In this document: positions 17,954 through 25,463 of the stretch, piece by piece | How positions within the stretch are numbered: position 1 is the stretch's first letter | Layout of the letters: each line of letters opens with the position of its first letter | Source: Crocinitomicaceae bacterium | GTDB lineage: Bacteria > Bacteroidota > Bacteroidia > Flavobacteriales_D > Crocinitomicaceae | Assembly: GCA_030727405.1 (NCBI GenBank) | Contig: JANRBR010000019.1 | Location: forward strand, 1 to 39,899 | Direction: 5' to 3' | Length of the DNA stretch: 39,899 bases | The notes under the pieces: generated by a model | Databases searched by the model: none | Told to the model about the DNA's origin: nothing | Seen by the model: the letters and a program-made list of their open reading frames with translations, nothing else | Program-made: the position numbers and the translations under genes

Positions 17954-19510
17954 TTAGAAAGGATTATCGTCGTTTCCACTGTTATCGAAGATGTCTGAAT
18001 CTCCTCCTTCGTCCATCTTGCTTTTAATAGTATACGTGTTGAAGTCTTGATTAAACGAATTCAATCCAGAAGAATTGTTTCCGCCTGGAAGATCCAATTC
18101 TGGAACTTCGTGAAGGTTTTCAAAACGTGCATATTCTGGAACGAAGCGTAATTGCACGGAATCTAAGGCACCATTTCGGTGTTTTGCTATGATGATTTCA
18201 CCAATTCCATGAAGTGAATTCCCATCGTCGTCTTGTGTGATGTTATAGTACTCTGGACGATAGATGAAGGAAACAATATCCGCATCTTGCTCAATCGCTC
18301 CTGATTCACGTAAGTCGGAAAGCATGGGTTTTTTGTCTCCTCCTCGTGTTTCAACTGAACGACTTAACTGTGATAGCGCGATGATGGGAACATTTAATTC
18401 CTTCGCAATTTCTTTTATGGAACGTGAAATGGTTGAAATTTCTTGTTCGCGATTTCCGCCACCTTTGCCATCCTTTGCGGACATCAACTGGAGGTAATCG
18501 ATGATAATCATGTCTATGTTATGCTGGGCTTTTAAGCGTCGACATTTTGCTCGAAAATCGAAAATGCTAATTCCCGGTGTATCGTCAATAAAGATAGGTG
18601 CAGTTGCTAGTTTCGTGATACGGGAATGTAATTGCTGGAACTCATGCTCCTTTAAATCTCCTTTACGAAGTTTCTCTGCACTCAAACGAGACTCACTCGC
18701 AATTAAACGTTTAACCAATTGGACAGAGGACATCTCCAAGGAGAAAACAGCAACGCCCATATTGTAATCAACGGCTGTGTTTCTTGCCATCGACAAGACA
18801 AAAGCTGTCTTACCCATACCTGGTCGTGCAGCTAAAACAATCATATCCGATCGCTGCCAACCTGAAGTAATTTTATCTAATGCATGAAAGCCTGTTGGAA
18901 CACCTGATACGCCATCTGTATTTTGTGAAGCTTTCTCAATTTCTTGTATGGCTTCGCGCACAACGGATTGCATCGAGCTCACTTGCTTGCTCATGTTGTT
19001 TTCGGCAATTTGAAACAAATCGGTTTCAGCTGCATTTAGTAAGTCGAAAACATCACGGGTTTCATCATAGGAATCCCGAATGATGTCACTGCTGACACGA
19101 ATTAACTCACGTTTGATGAATTTTTCAGAGATGATGCGGGCGTGATGTTGAATGTGTGCAGAAGAAGCGACGCGATTGGTCAGTCCTGCAACATATGCGG
19201 CACCACCTGCTGCTTCGAGCTCCCCGTTTTTTTGTAGCCTAGAAGTTACCGTCACTAAATCGATCGGATTCGTAGAGGCAAATAATTCGTGAATGGCTTT
19301 ATAGATGAATTGGTGCTTCGGGTCGTAAAAACTATTTTGATTTAAAATATCAATGGTGTCGTTGACAGCATTCTTTTCCAACATCATTGCACCAAGAACA
19401 ACCTGTTCAATATCAACAGCTTGCGGCGGGATTCTTCCAAGTTCGTTGGCGAATTGACCTTGTGTTTTTAGACGTGTAATTGGTTTTCGATTGTTATCAG
19501 GACTATCCAT
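17954..19510 (-). CDS. dnaB: Replicative DNA helicase DnaB
   Basis: A 518-residue replicative helicase. The N-terminal helical domain (~25-135) carries IPPQAVDIEQVVLGAMM, which contacts primase and the loader. The RecA-like C-terminal domain has Walker A AARPGMGKTAF (~225), Walker B MIIIDYLQLM, and the DnaB motif SQLSRSVETRGGDKKPMLSDLRESGAIEQDAD. A disordered acidic tail (Gly/Asp/Asn) ends DDNPF. No intein is present, and length is close to that usual for Bacteroidota DnaB. It is first in a two-gene unit with the exported protein encoded just downstream. A perfect -7 box lies 4 nt before the ATG. Confidence 0.97.
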   Translation of the reverse strand: MDSPDNNRKPITRLKTQGQFANELGRIPPQAVDIEQVVLGAMMLEKNAVNDTIDILNQNSFYDPKHQFIYKAIHELFASTNPIDLVTVTSRLQKNGELEAAGGAAYVAGLTNRVASSAHIQHHARIISEKFIKRELIRVSSDIIRDSYDETRDVFDLLNAAETDLFQIAENNMSKQVSSMQSVVREAIQEIEKASQNTDGVSGVPTGFHALDKITSGWQRSDMIVLAARPGMGKTAFVLSMARNTAVDYNMGVAVFSLEMSSVQLVKRLIASESRLSAEKLRKGDLKEHEFQQLHSRITKLATAPIFIDDTPGISIFDFRAKCRRLKAQHNIDMIIIDYLQLMSAKDGKGGGNREQEISTISRSIKEIAKELNVPIIALSQLSRSVETRGGDKKPMLSDLRESGAIEQDADIVSFIYRPEYYNITQDDDGNSLHGIGEIIIAKHRNGALDSVQLRFVPEYARFENLHEVPELDLPGGNNSSGLNSFNQDFNTYTIKSKMDEGGDSDIFDNSGNDDNPF

Positions 19511-19514
19511 GAAA

Positions 19515-19522
19515 CAAATATA
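19515..19522 (-). promoter_or_regulatory. -7 box (TATATTTG) 4 nt before the dnaB ATG
   Basis: The minus strand reads TATATTTG, then TTTC, then ATG. The match to TAnnTTTG is perfect and would put the transcription start at or next to the A of ATG, giving a leaderless mRNA. No TTG is visible at the -33 position. Confidence 0.5.
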
Positions 19523-19605
19523 CGGAATCGAAAATCATCGTTCGATTTACGAACCTAAATTCTTTTGAAAAAGATGTAAAGGGTACTTATGAACAATTGT
19601 TAATA

Positions 19606-20250
19606 TCACTTGAGTTCAGCCAGGGCTTGTTTTGTGCCTATGTGAACAGTGATGTAATCTATTTCTTTTTTCGGACTACGTGCGGGTGAATGGGAGCGCC
19701 CGTAAAAAATGATTTGTAGGTGCAATTTATTCCAGGTTGCTTTTGGAAAGAGTGCTTTTGCATCCTTTTCTGTTTGTTCAACGTTTTTTCCCGAGGTCAA
19801 TCCCCAACGCGTGAGCAATCGGTGAATGTGCGTGTCCACCGGGAAAGCTGGATGACCAAATGCTTGCGACATGACAACTGATGCGGTTTTATGCCCAACT
19901 CCTGGTAACTCTTCCAATGCTTCAAATGATTCTGGAACTTGTCCTTGGTATTTGTCCAAAAGAATGTTGGACAAAGTCCATATAGCAAAGGCTTTTTTAG
20001 GGGACAAACCGCATGGACGAATGATCGCTTGGATTTCCTCGATGGACAATTGAATCATATCCTGCGGATTTGATGCTTTCGAAAACAAAAGAGGAGTGAT
20101 TTTATTCACGCGTTCATCGGTGCATTGTGCGGAAAGCAATACCGCAATTAACAATGTATACGCATCACTATGATCAAGTGGAATGGGTGTTTCTGGATAT
20201 ATTTTCTCTAATTCTGTCAGGACAAATGCTGCTTTTTCTTTTTTCGTCAT
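19606..20250 (-). CDS. nth: Endonuclease III (DNA glycosylase/AP lyase), without Fe-S cysteines
   Basis: A 214-residue base-excision repair enzyme that removes oxidised pyrimidines and nicks abasic sites. The helix-hairpin-helix is LEELPGVGHKTA with catalytic Lys121; the catalytic Asp139 lies in PVDTHIHR. These match E. coli Lys120 and Asp138. The C-terminal Cys-x6-Cys-x2-Cys-x5-Cys iron-sulfur loop is missing: after LQIIFYGRSHSPARSPKKE the protein ends with no cysteine at all. I checked the frame here and see no frameshift. I take the ATG at 20250, one base after the stop of the upstream J-domain gene (TAACATG). It is the last gene of the dnaX-menE-J-domain-nth run. Confidence 0.93.
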   Translation of the reverse strand: MTKKEKAAFVLTELEKIYPETPIPLDHSDAYTLLIAVLLSAQCTDERVNKITPLLFSKASNPQDMIQLSIEEIQAIIRPCGLSPKKAFAIWTLSNILLDKYQGQVPESFEALEELPGVGHKTASVVMSQAFGHPAFPVDTHIHRLLTRWGLTSGKNVEQTEKDAKALFPKATWNKLHLQIIFYGRSHSPARSPKKEIDYITVHIGTKQALAELK

Positions 20251-20251
20251 G

Positions 20252-21091
20252 TTAATAAAATCCAAGGGTGAGTAAATGTAGCCAACGGTCTTCGGTCATT
20301 AAAAAATAGAGCATGAGTATGCCGCTTGCAAATCGCGAAAAATAGGAACCCATGATGAAAAATGCATCTTTCATACGGTATCGAAGAAACACAAACGGTA
20401 TGATGAAGAATGGGTATAACACAAATTGAGCCCAATAAAAATTAAAATGTATGGGAACTTTTTGTGTGCATTCTCGGCTTTGTGATAGAAGTTGTATGGG
20501 TTGGTGGAGGATCGCTGTTTTTTCCAGTTGAACAAATGGATTTGTGTCAAAAAAATGGTTGGAAAAAGCGTTTAAGAATAATTGATCACCTGATTTTGTA
20601 GAGGCAAGACAAACAAAATCGCCATTCATGCTTTGATAGGGTTCTGTCGAATAAGCTACAATGATGTTTGGTTCTACATGCGTGGGTAGCAGCATATCCA
20701 AACAAAGTGCCAGAATAATCGCTATTCCAGTATACGCAATCATCCGGTGAAACTTAATGGTATATCCCGAGCTCAGTCGGTGGTATAAGGCATTTAATTC
20801 CGCTTCTTCTTTGCGTTTTCTTTCCTCGTATTTTTCTCGAGCGTGGTTTCGATAGGCGGTGTATTGCGTTTCAAAATCGGATTTGCTGTCTACTGGTTGA
20901 TCTTCTTCCATTCCAGTTCCGTTCAAAAGGGTTTCATATGCTTCTTGTAAGGCAATGAATTTCTGTTGAGCATCGGAACGTTTGTTTACATCCGGATGGT
21001 ATTTCTTTACTAAAATCCGATACCTCTTTCGAATTTCCTCTTCTGAGGCTCCTGGTTTTAGGCCAAATAATTTATAAGCTGATCCACTCAT
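20252..21091 (-). CDS. Membrane-anchored J-domain protein
   Basis: A 279-residue protein with an N-terminal J-domain (~5-60: YKLFGLKPGASEEEIRKRY, then the essential HPD in KKYHPDVNKR), which stimulates DnaK ATPase. A charged linker follows (~85-105), then a transmembrane helix (~118-135). A segment of ~80 residues, possibly extracytoplasmic, comes next, then two or three more hydrophobic helices (~218-278). It lacks the zinc-finger and substrate domains of DnaJ, so it is a specialised co-chaperone of the membrane (DjlA-like in idea, not in sequence). Client unknown. Its start lies inside the last 20 bp of menE. Confidence 0.85.
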   Translation of the reverse strand: MSGSAYKLFGLKPGASEEEIRKRYRILVKKYHPDVNKRSDAQQKFIALQEAYETLLNGTGMEEDQPVDSKSDFETQYTAYRNHAREKYEERKRKEEAELNALYHRLSSGYTIKFHRMIAYTGIAIILALCLDMLLPTHVEPNIIVAYSTEPYQSMNGDFVCLASTKSGDQLFLNAFSNHFFDTNPFVQLEKTAILHQPIQLLSQSRECTQKVPIHFNFYWAQFVLYPFFIIPFVFLRYRMKDAFFIMGSYFSRFASGILMLYFLMTEDRWLHLLTLGFY

Positions 21092-22079
21092 TTTCTTGAA
21101 TTTGAGCGAGCGTCAATCGGCGTTGAATTTTCCCATTTTCCGTAAGAATGAACGGTGCAGTGCAAAAATATTTGGGTACCTCATGCTTTTGGAAAAGTTT
21201 CCCTAGTTGGTTTTTATCCAATTCATTTTCCTTTTCCATGAGGATAATCAATGCTTCGCCCCAGGTGGCATGAGGAATGGCGCCTAGAATAAATCGTCCA
21301 TGAATGAAAGGGGCAAGGCGCTTTTCCAATGCTTCGACGTGTATTTTTTTTCCTCCAGAATTAACCACAAAGTCTGCTCTTCCTTTCCAAATAAAAGAGG
21401 TGCTTGACAATAATTCTACGCAGTCATTGGTTTCAATGGGAGATTTTTGAAGTGCTGGGTAATGAATGACTAAGCAATCATTGTTCATGGTGAAATGAAT
21501 TCCAGGCAAAGCGCAGTAGGCTTGGTCACCGCCGATTTCGCGAAGGGCTACATGTGAAACGGTTTCTGTCATCCCATAACTCTGATAGGCTTGAATGCCT
21601 TCTTTTTTTAATTTTTCGGTGATGTCAGGATGTATGTCTGCTCCCCCGATTAAAATGGATTTCACCTTCTTCAATTTTTCAAGAGATGATTCATTCGCAA
21701 GCACACATGCTAATTGGGCCGGAACCATGGCGACAAAATCAATGGACTCTGAAATGTTCAAAAAAGGATCCAGTGTTGGTTCGCAGATCAATAGCTTGTA
21801 ATTCGCAACAATGGCCCGAACCAACATCATTTTTCCTCCAATGGTTTCTGGGGATAGACAAAGTAAGGCGGTACAAGTTTCATTGAGGGAAAAATAGTCC
21901 AGTGTTTTCCTCGCGGAAGCAATTAATTGATCTTTGGTGAAGGAAAGTTCTTTTGGATTGCCAGTTGAACCGGACGTTTTAATTTTTACGTTTTCTCCTT
22001 GTTCCCAAAGTGCACAAAAATCCTTGATTTTATCTCGTGTTTCTTCGGTAAGTTGCTGGGGATGAAAAAGCGCGTACAT
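21072..22079 (-). CDS. menE: o-Succinylbenzoate-CoA ligase (MenE)
   Basis: A 335-residue adenylate-forming ligase that activates o-succinylbenzoate for menaquinone synthesis. The A3 motif KTSGSTGNPKELSF (~35-48) binds ATP. Also visible are the A5-type YGMTETVSH (~165) and a small C-terminal lid domain with GRADFVVNSGGKKIHVEALE (~233-252) and a GKIQRR catalytic-lysine motif near the end. The protein is compact, as usual for Bacteroidota MenE, and much shorter than typical acyl-CoA synthetases. It starts 2 bp after the tau stop of dnaX. No other men gene is in the window. Confidence 0.85.
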   Translation of the reverse strand: MYALFHPQQLTEETRDKIKDFCALWEQGENVKIKTSGSTGNPKELSFTKDQLIASARKTLDYFSLNETCTALLCLSPETIGGKMMLVRAIVANYKLLICEPTLDPFLNISESIDFVAMVPAQLACVLANESSLEKLKKVKSILIGGADIHPDITEKLKKEGIQAYQSYGMTETVSHVALREIGGDQAYCALPGIHFTMNNDCLVIHYPALQKSPIETNDCVELLSSTSFIWKGRADFVVNSGGKKIHVEALEKRLAPFIHGRFILGAIPHATWGEALIILMEKENELDKNQLGKLFQKHEVPKYFCTAPFILTENGKIQRRLTLAQIQENEWISL

Positions 22080-22081
22080 GG

Positions 22082-22693
22082 TTAATATTCAATGTCCAAA
22101 TTGAACAAATTCTTCAGGGTATGCAGGTTCGGGTTTTTTCGCGCAAGGGCATTGAATTTATCTTTTCCTGTTAAGAATTTGGTTTCTTTTTCGGGTTCTG
22201 TACTCATCGAAATTTGAATGTCTACCTGGAAATTCTGTAGGCTTTTACGCATGAACTCGATGAAGCCAATCAATTCGGCTTGAATGTAGTCCATTTGAAC
22301 TTGATTGTCCACCACGATGCCCAAAACCTCTTCGCTGATTAATATTGGATCACGTTTGATCAATGCATTGTAAAATGTTTCAAGTCCATTTTCTTTGACC
22401 TGATACGCATATTGTTTCCAAAACATTTTAACGTGCTCAATGCTAAATCCTTCTCGTGGGAGGTCTTCTAAGTTTCCTTGCTGTTGGGATTCCTTGATTC
22501 TCTCTAGGGATTCTTTGATCGATAAGTGTTTTGTTTGAATGCTTCCTTGTGGACTCGTGAGAATCTTTGATTCTACTGCTTCCACAACAGGTGCTGGAGC
22601 ATCAGATGCGGTTTTTACACTTGGAGAAGTCGATTTTGATTTGCGTAAACTATGGTTTGGAAAGGGAAGAATGTCAATTCGTTCCGTCAGTCC
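22082..22693 (-). CDS. dnaX: DnaX tau-specific C-terminal extension (-1 frame)
   Basis: A 203-residue extension in the -1 frame relative to the start of dnaX, with no ATG of its own at its 5' end. After re-reading at the A10 run it continues GLTERIDILPFPN..., then a Pro/Ser/Thr linker, then a helical domain (KMFWKQYAYQVKENG...) ending ALARKNPNLHTLKNLFNLDIEY, the typical C-terminal tail of Bacteroidota DnaX. Joined to frame 0 it gives a 573-residue tau. Its stop is 2 bp from the menE ATG, as expected for the real end of an intact gene. An internal GTG at 22585 could in principle start a shorter product, which I think unlikely. Confidence 0.85.
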   Translation of the reverse strand, partial: GLTERIDILPFPNHSLRKSKSTSPSVKTASDAPAPVVEAVESKILTSPQGSIQTKHLSIKESLERIKESQQQGNLEDLPREGFSIEHVKMFWKQYAYQVKENGLETFYNALIKRDPILISEEVLGIVVDNQVQMDYIQAELIGFIEFMRKSLQNFQVDIQISMSTEPEKETKFLTGKDKFNALARKNPNLHTLKNLFNLDIEY

Positions 22694-22703
22694 TTTTTTT
22701 TTT
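22665..22703 (-). promoter_or_regulatory. dnaX frameshift site: A10 slippery run plus stem-loop
   Basis: On the minus strand an A10 run (22703-22694) followed by G contains the heptamer A AAA AAG in the correct phase. Seven nucleotides after it (a spacer holding the frame-0 TGA at 22689-22687) comes a stem-loop at 22685-22665: 8 paired bases with one bulged C and a TGAC loop. Slippery heptamer, 5-9 nt spacer and stem are the classical parts of a -1 frameshift signal. The A run alone could also allow transcriptional slippage, as in Thermus dnaX. Confidence 0.7.
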
Positions 22704-23802
22704 CTGACTCTTGTTTTAGTGAACAGAGTTGCATCAAGGCTACTTCAATCAGTAGGCGCTGGTTTTTGGAAGACTTATAGTCAACATCCGTTTTACTAAG
22801 GATATTCAGTGCACGCATGATTCGTTGTGAATCGATATCCTTCGCTTGTTCAGAAAAACGTTGACGAACCGTATCTGGAACTTCCAATAAATTCGAGGTG
22901 CGTGCATCCTTACATACCAAAAGGTTTCTTAAATGCTCGCCCAATCCTACCACAAATTGATGTCCATCAAATCCTTTTTCATAAATGTCGTTCAAGATTA
23001 ATAGGGAAGTGGAAATGTCCTCCTTTTCAGCGGCATCCATTACCTTGAAATAATATTCGTAATCGAGGATGTTTAGGTTTTCTAATACATCTTTATAGGT
23101 TAGCGTATTGCCAGCAAACGTAACGATTTGGTCAAAAATGGACAATGCATCGCGCAAAGCTCCATCTGCTTTCATGGCGATTTGATGAAGTGCTTCCGGG
23201 TCGGCTGAAACTCCTTCCTTGGTAGCAATTTGTGCCAAGTGATCCGCGATGTCTTTTACGCGAATACGGCTGAAATCAAAAATTTGACAACGAGAAAGAA
23301 TCGTTGGAATGATTTTATGTTTTTCAGTTGTTGCTAAAATAAAAATAGCGTGCTTTGGCGGTTCTTCCAAAGTCTTCAAAAAGGCATTGAATGCACTGGA
23401 AGACAACATGTGAACCTCATCGATGATGTAGACCTTATGTGTTCCTAATTGAGGTGCAATGCGCACTTGATCAATTAAATGTCGAATGTCATCAACGGAG
23501 TTATTCGATGCAGCATCCAATTCATAAATATTCAATGAATTACCCGTGTGAAACGATTGACAAGAATCACATTGATCACAAGCTTCCATCTGTTCTGTGC
23601 GATTGAAGCAATTAATCGTTTTTGCCAGAATCCTAGCGGTGGTGGTTTTTCCAACCCCTCTGGATCCACAAAATAAAAAAGCTTGTGCTAAATGACCACT
23701 TTTAATGGCATTCTTGAGTGTATTCGTAATCGAATGCTGTCCAACAACCGTATCAAAGGTTTGTGGACGATATTTGCGGGCCGAAACAACAAAATCACTC
23801 AT
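22687..23802 (-). CDS. dnaX: DNA polymerase III subunit gamma (frame-0 product of dnaX)
   Basis: A 371-residue clamp-loader ATPase. Walker A is CGSRGVGKT (45-53), with zinc-binding cysteines at 65, 75, 78 and 81. Walker B/DExx is YIIDEVHML, the sensor-1 SRC motif is TILSRCQIFDF, and sensor 2 is GALRDALSIFDQ. Domain III follows, and the frame ends SEKKKD-stop just after an A10 run. Bacterial DnaX is usually ~550-650 residues, so this is the gamma-length form; tau needs a -1 shift at 22694-22703. It is first of a four-gene operon and has a strong promoter with the -7 box 4 nt before ATG. Confidence 0.93.
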   Translation of the reverse strand: MSDFVVSARKYRPQTFDTVVGQHSITNTLKNAIKSGHLAQAFLFCGSRGVGKTTTARILAKTINCFNRTEQMEACDQCDSCQSFHTGNSLNIYELDAASNNSVDDIRHLIDQVRIAPQLGTHKVYIIDEVHMLSSSAFNAFLKTLEEPPKHAIFILATTEKHKIIPTILSRCQIFDFSRIRVKDIADHLAQIATKEGVSADPEALHQIAMKADGALRDALSIFDQIVTFAGNTLTYKDVLENLNILDYEYYFKVMDAAEKEDISTSLLILNDIYEKGFDGHQFVVGLGEHLRNLLVCKDARTSNLLEVPDTVRQRFSEQAKDIDSQRIMRALNILSKTDVDYKSSKNQRLLIEVALMQLCSLKQESEKKKD

Positions 23803-23806
23803 GGAA

Positions 23807-23836
23807 CAAATATACCGTTTATATTCTAATTGTCAA
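23807..23836 (-). promoter_or_regulatory. dnaX promoter (TTG-N19-TATATTTG)
   Basis: A textbook Bacteroidota promoter on the minus strand: TTG at 23836-23834, a 19-nt spacer, and TATATTTG at 23814-23807, followed by TTCC and the dnaX ATG. The predicted transcription start is at or next to the ATG, so the mRNA should be leaderless. The -33 box overlaps the last codons of the upstream gene. Confidence 0.7.
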
Positions 23837-25392
23837 TGCTTGATGAAGGGATATTGATAGCGATCTGTGGGAGAAATAAGTAGAAATTGATACGTTCCCG
23901 GAGCAATCTGTTCGAAATTCATTTTTTGAGTGCTAACCTTGCCATTGGCGATGGATTTTCCATCGTTCGCCAGAATATAATAATCCATTCCTATGAAATG
24001 TTCTGGAAAATTAAGTTCAGTCGTAAGTGGATTGGGGTAGATGACTAATTTCGAGCTAGGTAATGTAGTCAGTTTATTGGTCGAATCATTTATTCCTCGT
24101 TTAGTGAAATAAATTTTAAGGTTTCCCGATCGAACATCGCCCCAGATGACATGAAGTGTATCATTTTCTAAAATTACATGCATGAAATCATTGCCAGATT
24201 CTTCCAATACGGATGCGTGATTCACAAGTTGGTCACTGATGGAAAAATCGGTCATCCAGCTATTTGACACATTGTTTCGAACGGTGCAATAAACTTCTGT
24301 AGGAACAGAATATCCTGAGCCATTCGCATTTCTACGGTCTCGCCAGCACACCGCTAAATCTCCATTGGATGCATAATCAGCCCATATTAAATCTTGAATT
24401 TTCCCATTTCCTGCGGGATCTTGATTGATTCGAGCAGGACTGCTCCATGTCAGTCCATTGTTGCTGGTTTCAATAAAGGTGACATCCGATTCGCCAAATG
24501 CGTCACTTAGGAAAAAATAGCTCAGTTGATTGGCGTTATTGGGATTTGCTCTAAGCAATGGTCCTGATTTTACGAGGGAAGCACTCGTTCCAAATCCTGT
24601 TCCTTGATAGGCCACGTCGTGGGACAGCGTTTGTCCTTGATTGGTTGATTTAGCTCGAATTAAACGTGGTAAAAGGCTTTGGCTTTGCAAATAACTGGGG
24701 TAAAGTGCGGTAAATGTTCCATCTTCCAAAACAACAGGTGAAGGCATAGGTTGCGGAATGTTGGATCCTGCCAAAAATCCGGATGCGTCCAATAATTGGG
24801 TTTGAAAGGATTGTCCTTCGTCCGTACTAATGGAGACATAAGGATGGTAGGGTGGGGTTACAAGGTTTGGTTGATTGGCGTTCATCGCAGTAACGTAAAT
24901 GGTCCCACTGTTTATTCCAGTGCTTTGATCAATGGCCATCCATGGTCGATCAATGCATAATTGATTCGGACAAACCGACATGTCAATAGCGACGCTTGGA
25001 TTCCCCCAAGTCATTCCTCCATCACTCGATTTACGCACCAACACTTTTCCATCGGTAAAATTGACATTGTCGTAATCGATATAGGCCATGTAAACGCTGC
25101 CACTTGGGGCGTAGCTTAACGAAACATCGGCACTTGAAAAAGATGGATTTACATGGGCTTGCCAGGTTGGGGTAGACCACGAATCTCCACCATCGGTTGA
25201 AACGGAACTTTTGATGACGACTTTGTTGTTGAATTGGAATCCCATCCATGCGGCGACCAGGTGTTGGGAATTGGTTGGATCCATGACCAAATAAGGTTCC
25301 CCTTCAAAATAATTTCCTTCTGAAACTAGGGCGTCTTGACTAATGGCAGGAAATCCTAGGAGTATGAACAAGCACGTCAAGAGTTCTTTCAT
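23833..25392 (-). CDS. T9SS-sorted Asp-box (sialidase-like propeller) protein
   Basis: A 519-residue secreted protein. I start it at the ATG at 25392, where the Sec signal (MKELLTCLFILLGFPAISQ) begins. At least four Asp-box motifs (SxDxGxxW type: STDGGDSW, SSDGGMTW, STDEGQSF, SNNGLTW) indicate a six-bladed sialidase-type propeller. A short T9SS type A sorting domain forms the last ~75 residues (VIYPNPLTTELNFPE...GTYQFLLI). No arginine triad of a true sialidase could be identified, so enzymatic activity is uncertain; it is likely a surface or secreted binding protein. The terminator of the M16 genes lies just upstream. Confidence 0.85.
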   Translation of the reverse strand: MKELLTCLFILLGFPAISQDALVSEGNYFEGEPYLVMDPTNSQHLVAAWMGFQFNNKVVIKSSVSTDGGDSWSTPTWQAHVNPSFSSADVSLSYAPSGSVYMAYIDYDNVNFTDGKVLVRKSSDGGMTWGNPSVAIDMSVCPNQLCIDRPWMAIDQSTGINSGTIYVTAMNANQPNLVTPPYHPYVSISTDEGQSFQTQLLDASGFLAGSNIPQPMPSPVVLEDGTFTALYPSYLQSQSLLPRLIRAKSTNQGQTLSHDVAYQGTGFGTSASLVKSGPLLRANPNNANQLSYFFLSDAFGESDVTFIETSNNGLTWSSPARINQDPAGNGKIQDLIWADYASNGDLAVCWRDRRNANGSGYSVPTEVYCTVRNNVSNSWMTDFSISDQLVNHASVLEESGNDFMHVILENDTLHVIWGDVRSGNLKIYFTKRGINDSTNKLTTLPSSKLVIYPNPLTTELNFPEHFIGMDYYILANDGKSIANGKVSTQKMNFEQIAPGTYQFLLISPTDRYQYPFIKH

Positions 25393-25404
25393 ATGCTTAA
25401 AGAT

Positions 25405-25434
25405 AAAAAAAAACGCCATCCGAATGGGATGGCG
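25405..25434 (-). terminator. Rho-independent terminator of the M16 peptidase pair
   Basis: A perfect 8-bp GC-rich stem (25414-25421 with 25427-25434) and 5-nt loop, followed on the minus strand by nine T. It lies 30 bp after the stop of the inactive M16 subunit gene and 12 bp before the start of the Asp-box protein gene. Confidence 0.9.
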
Positions 25435-25463
25435 CTCAAGTTACTTTTACTTTTCACTCGTTC

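Noticed and set aside
22082..23802. dnaX as a pseudogene
   Set aside because: The break is at an A10 slippery run in correct phase with an adjacent stem-loop. The downstream frame is fully conserved to a proper end 2 bp before menE. Decay would not preserve this.
23833..25392. The Asp-box protein as an active sialidase
   Set aside because: Asp-boxes occur in many propellers, and I could not find the arginine triad or the Tyr/Glu pair expected of sialidases.
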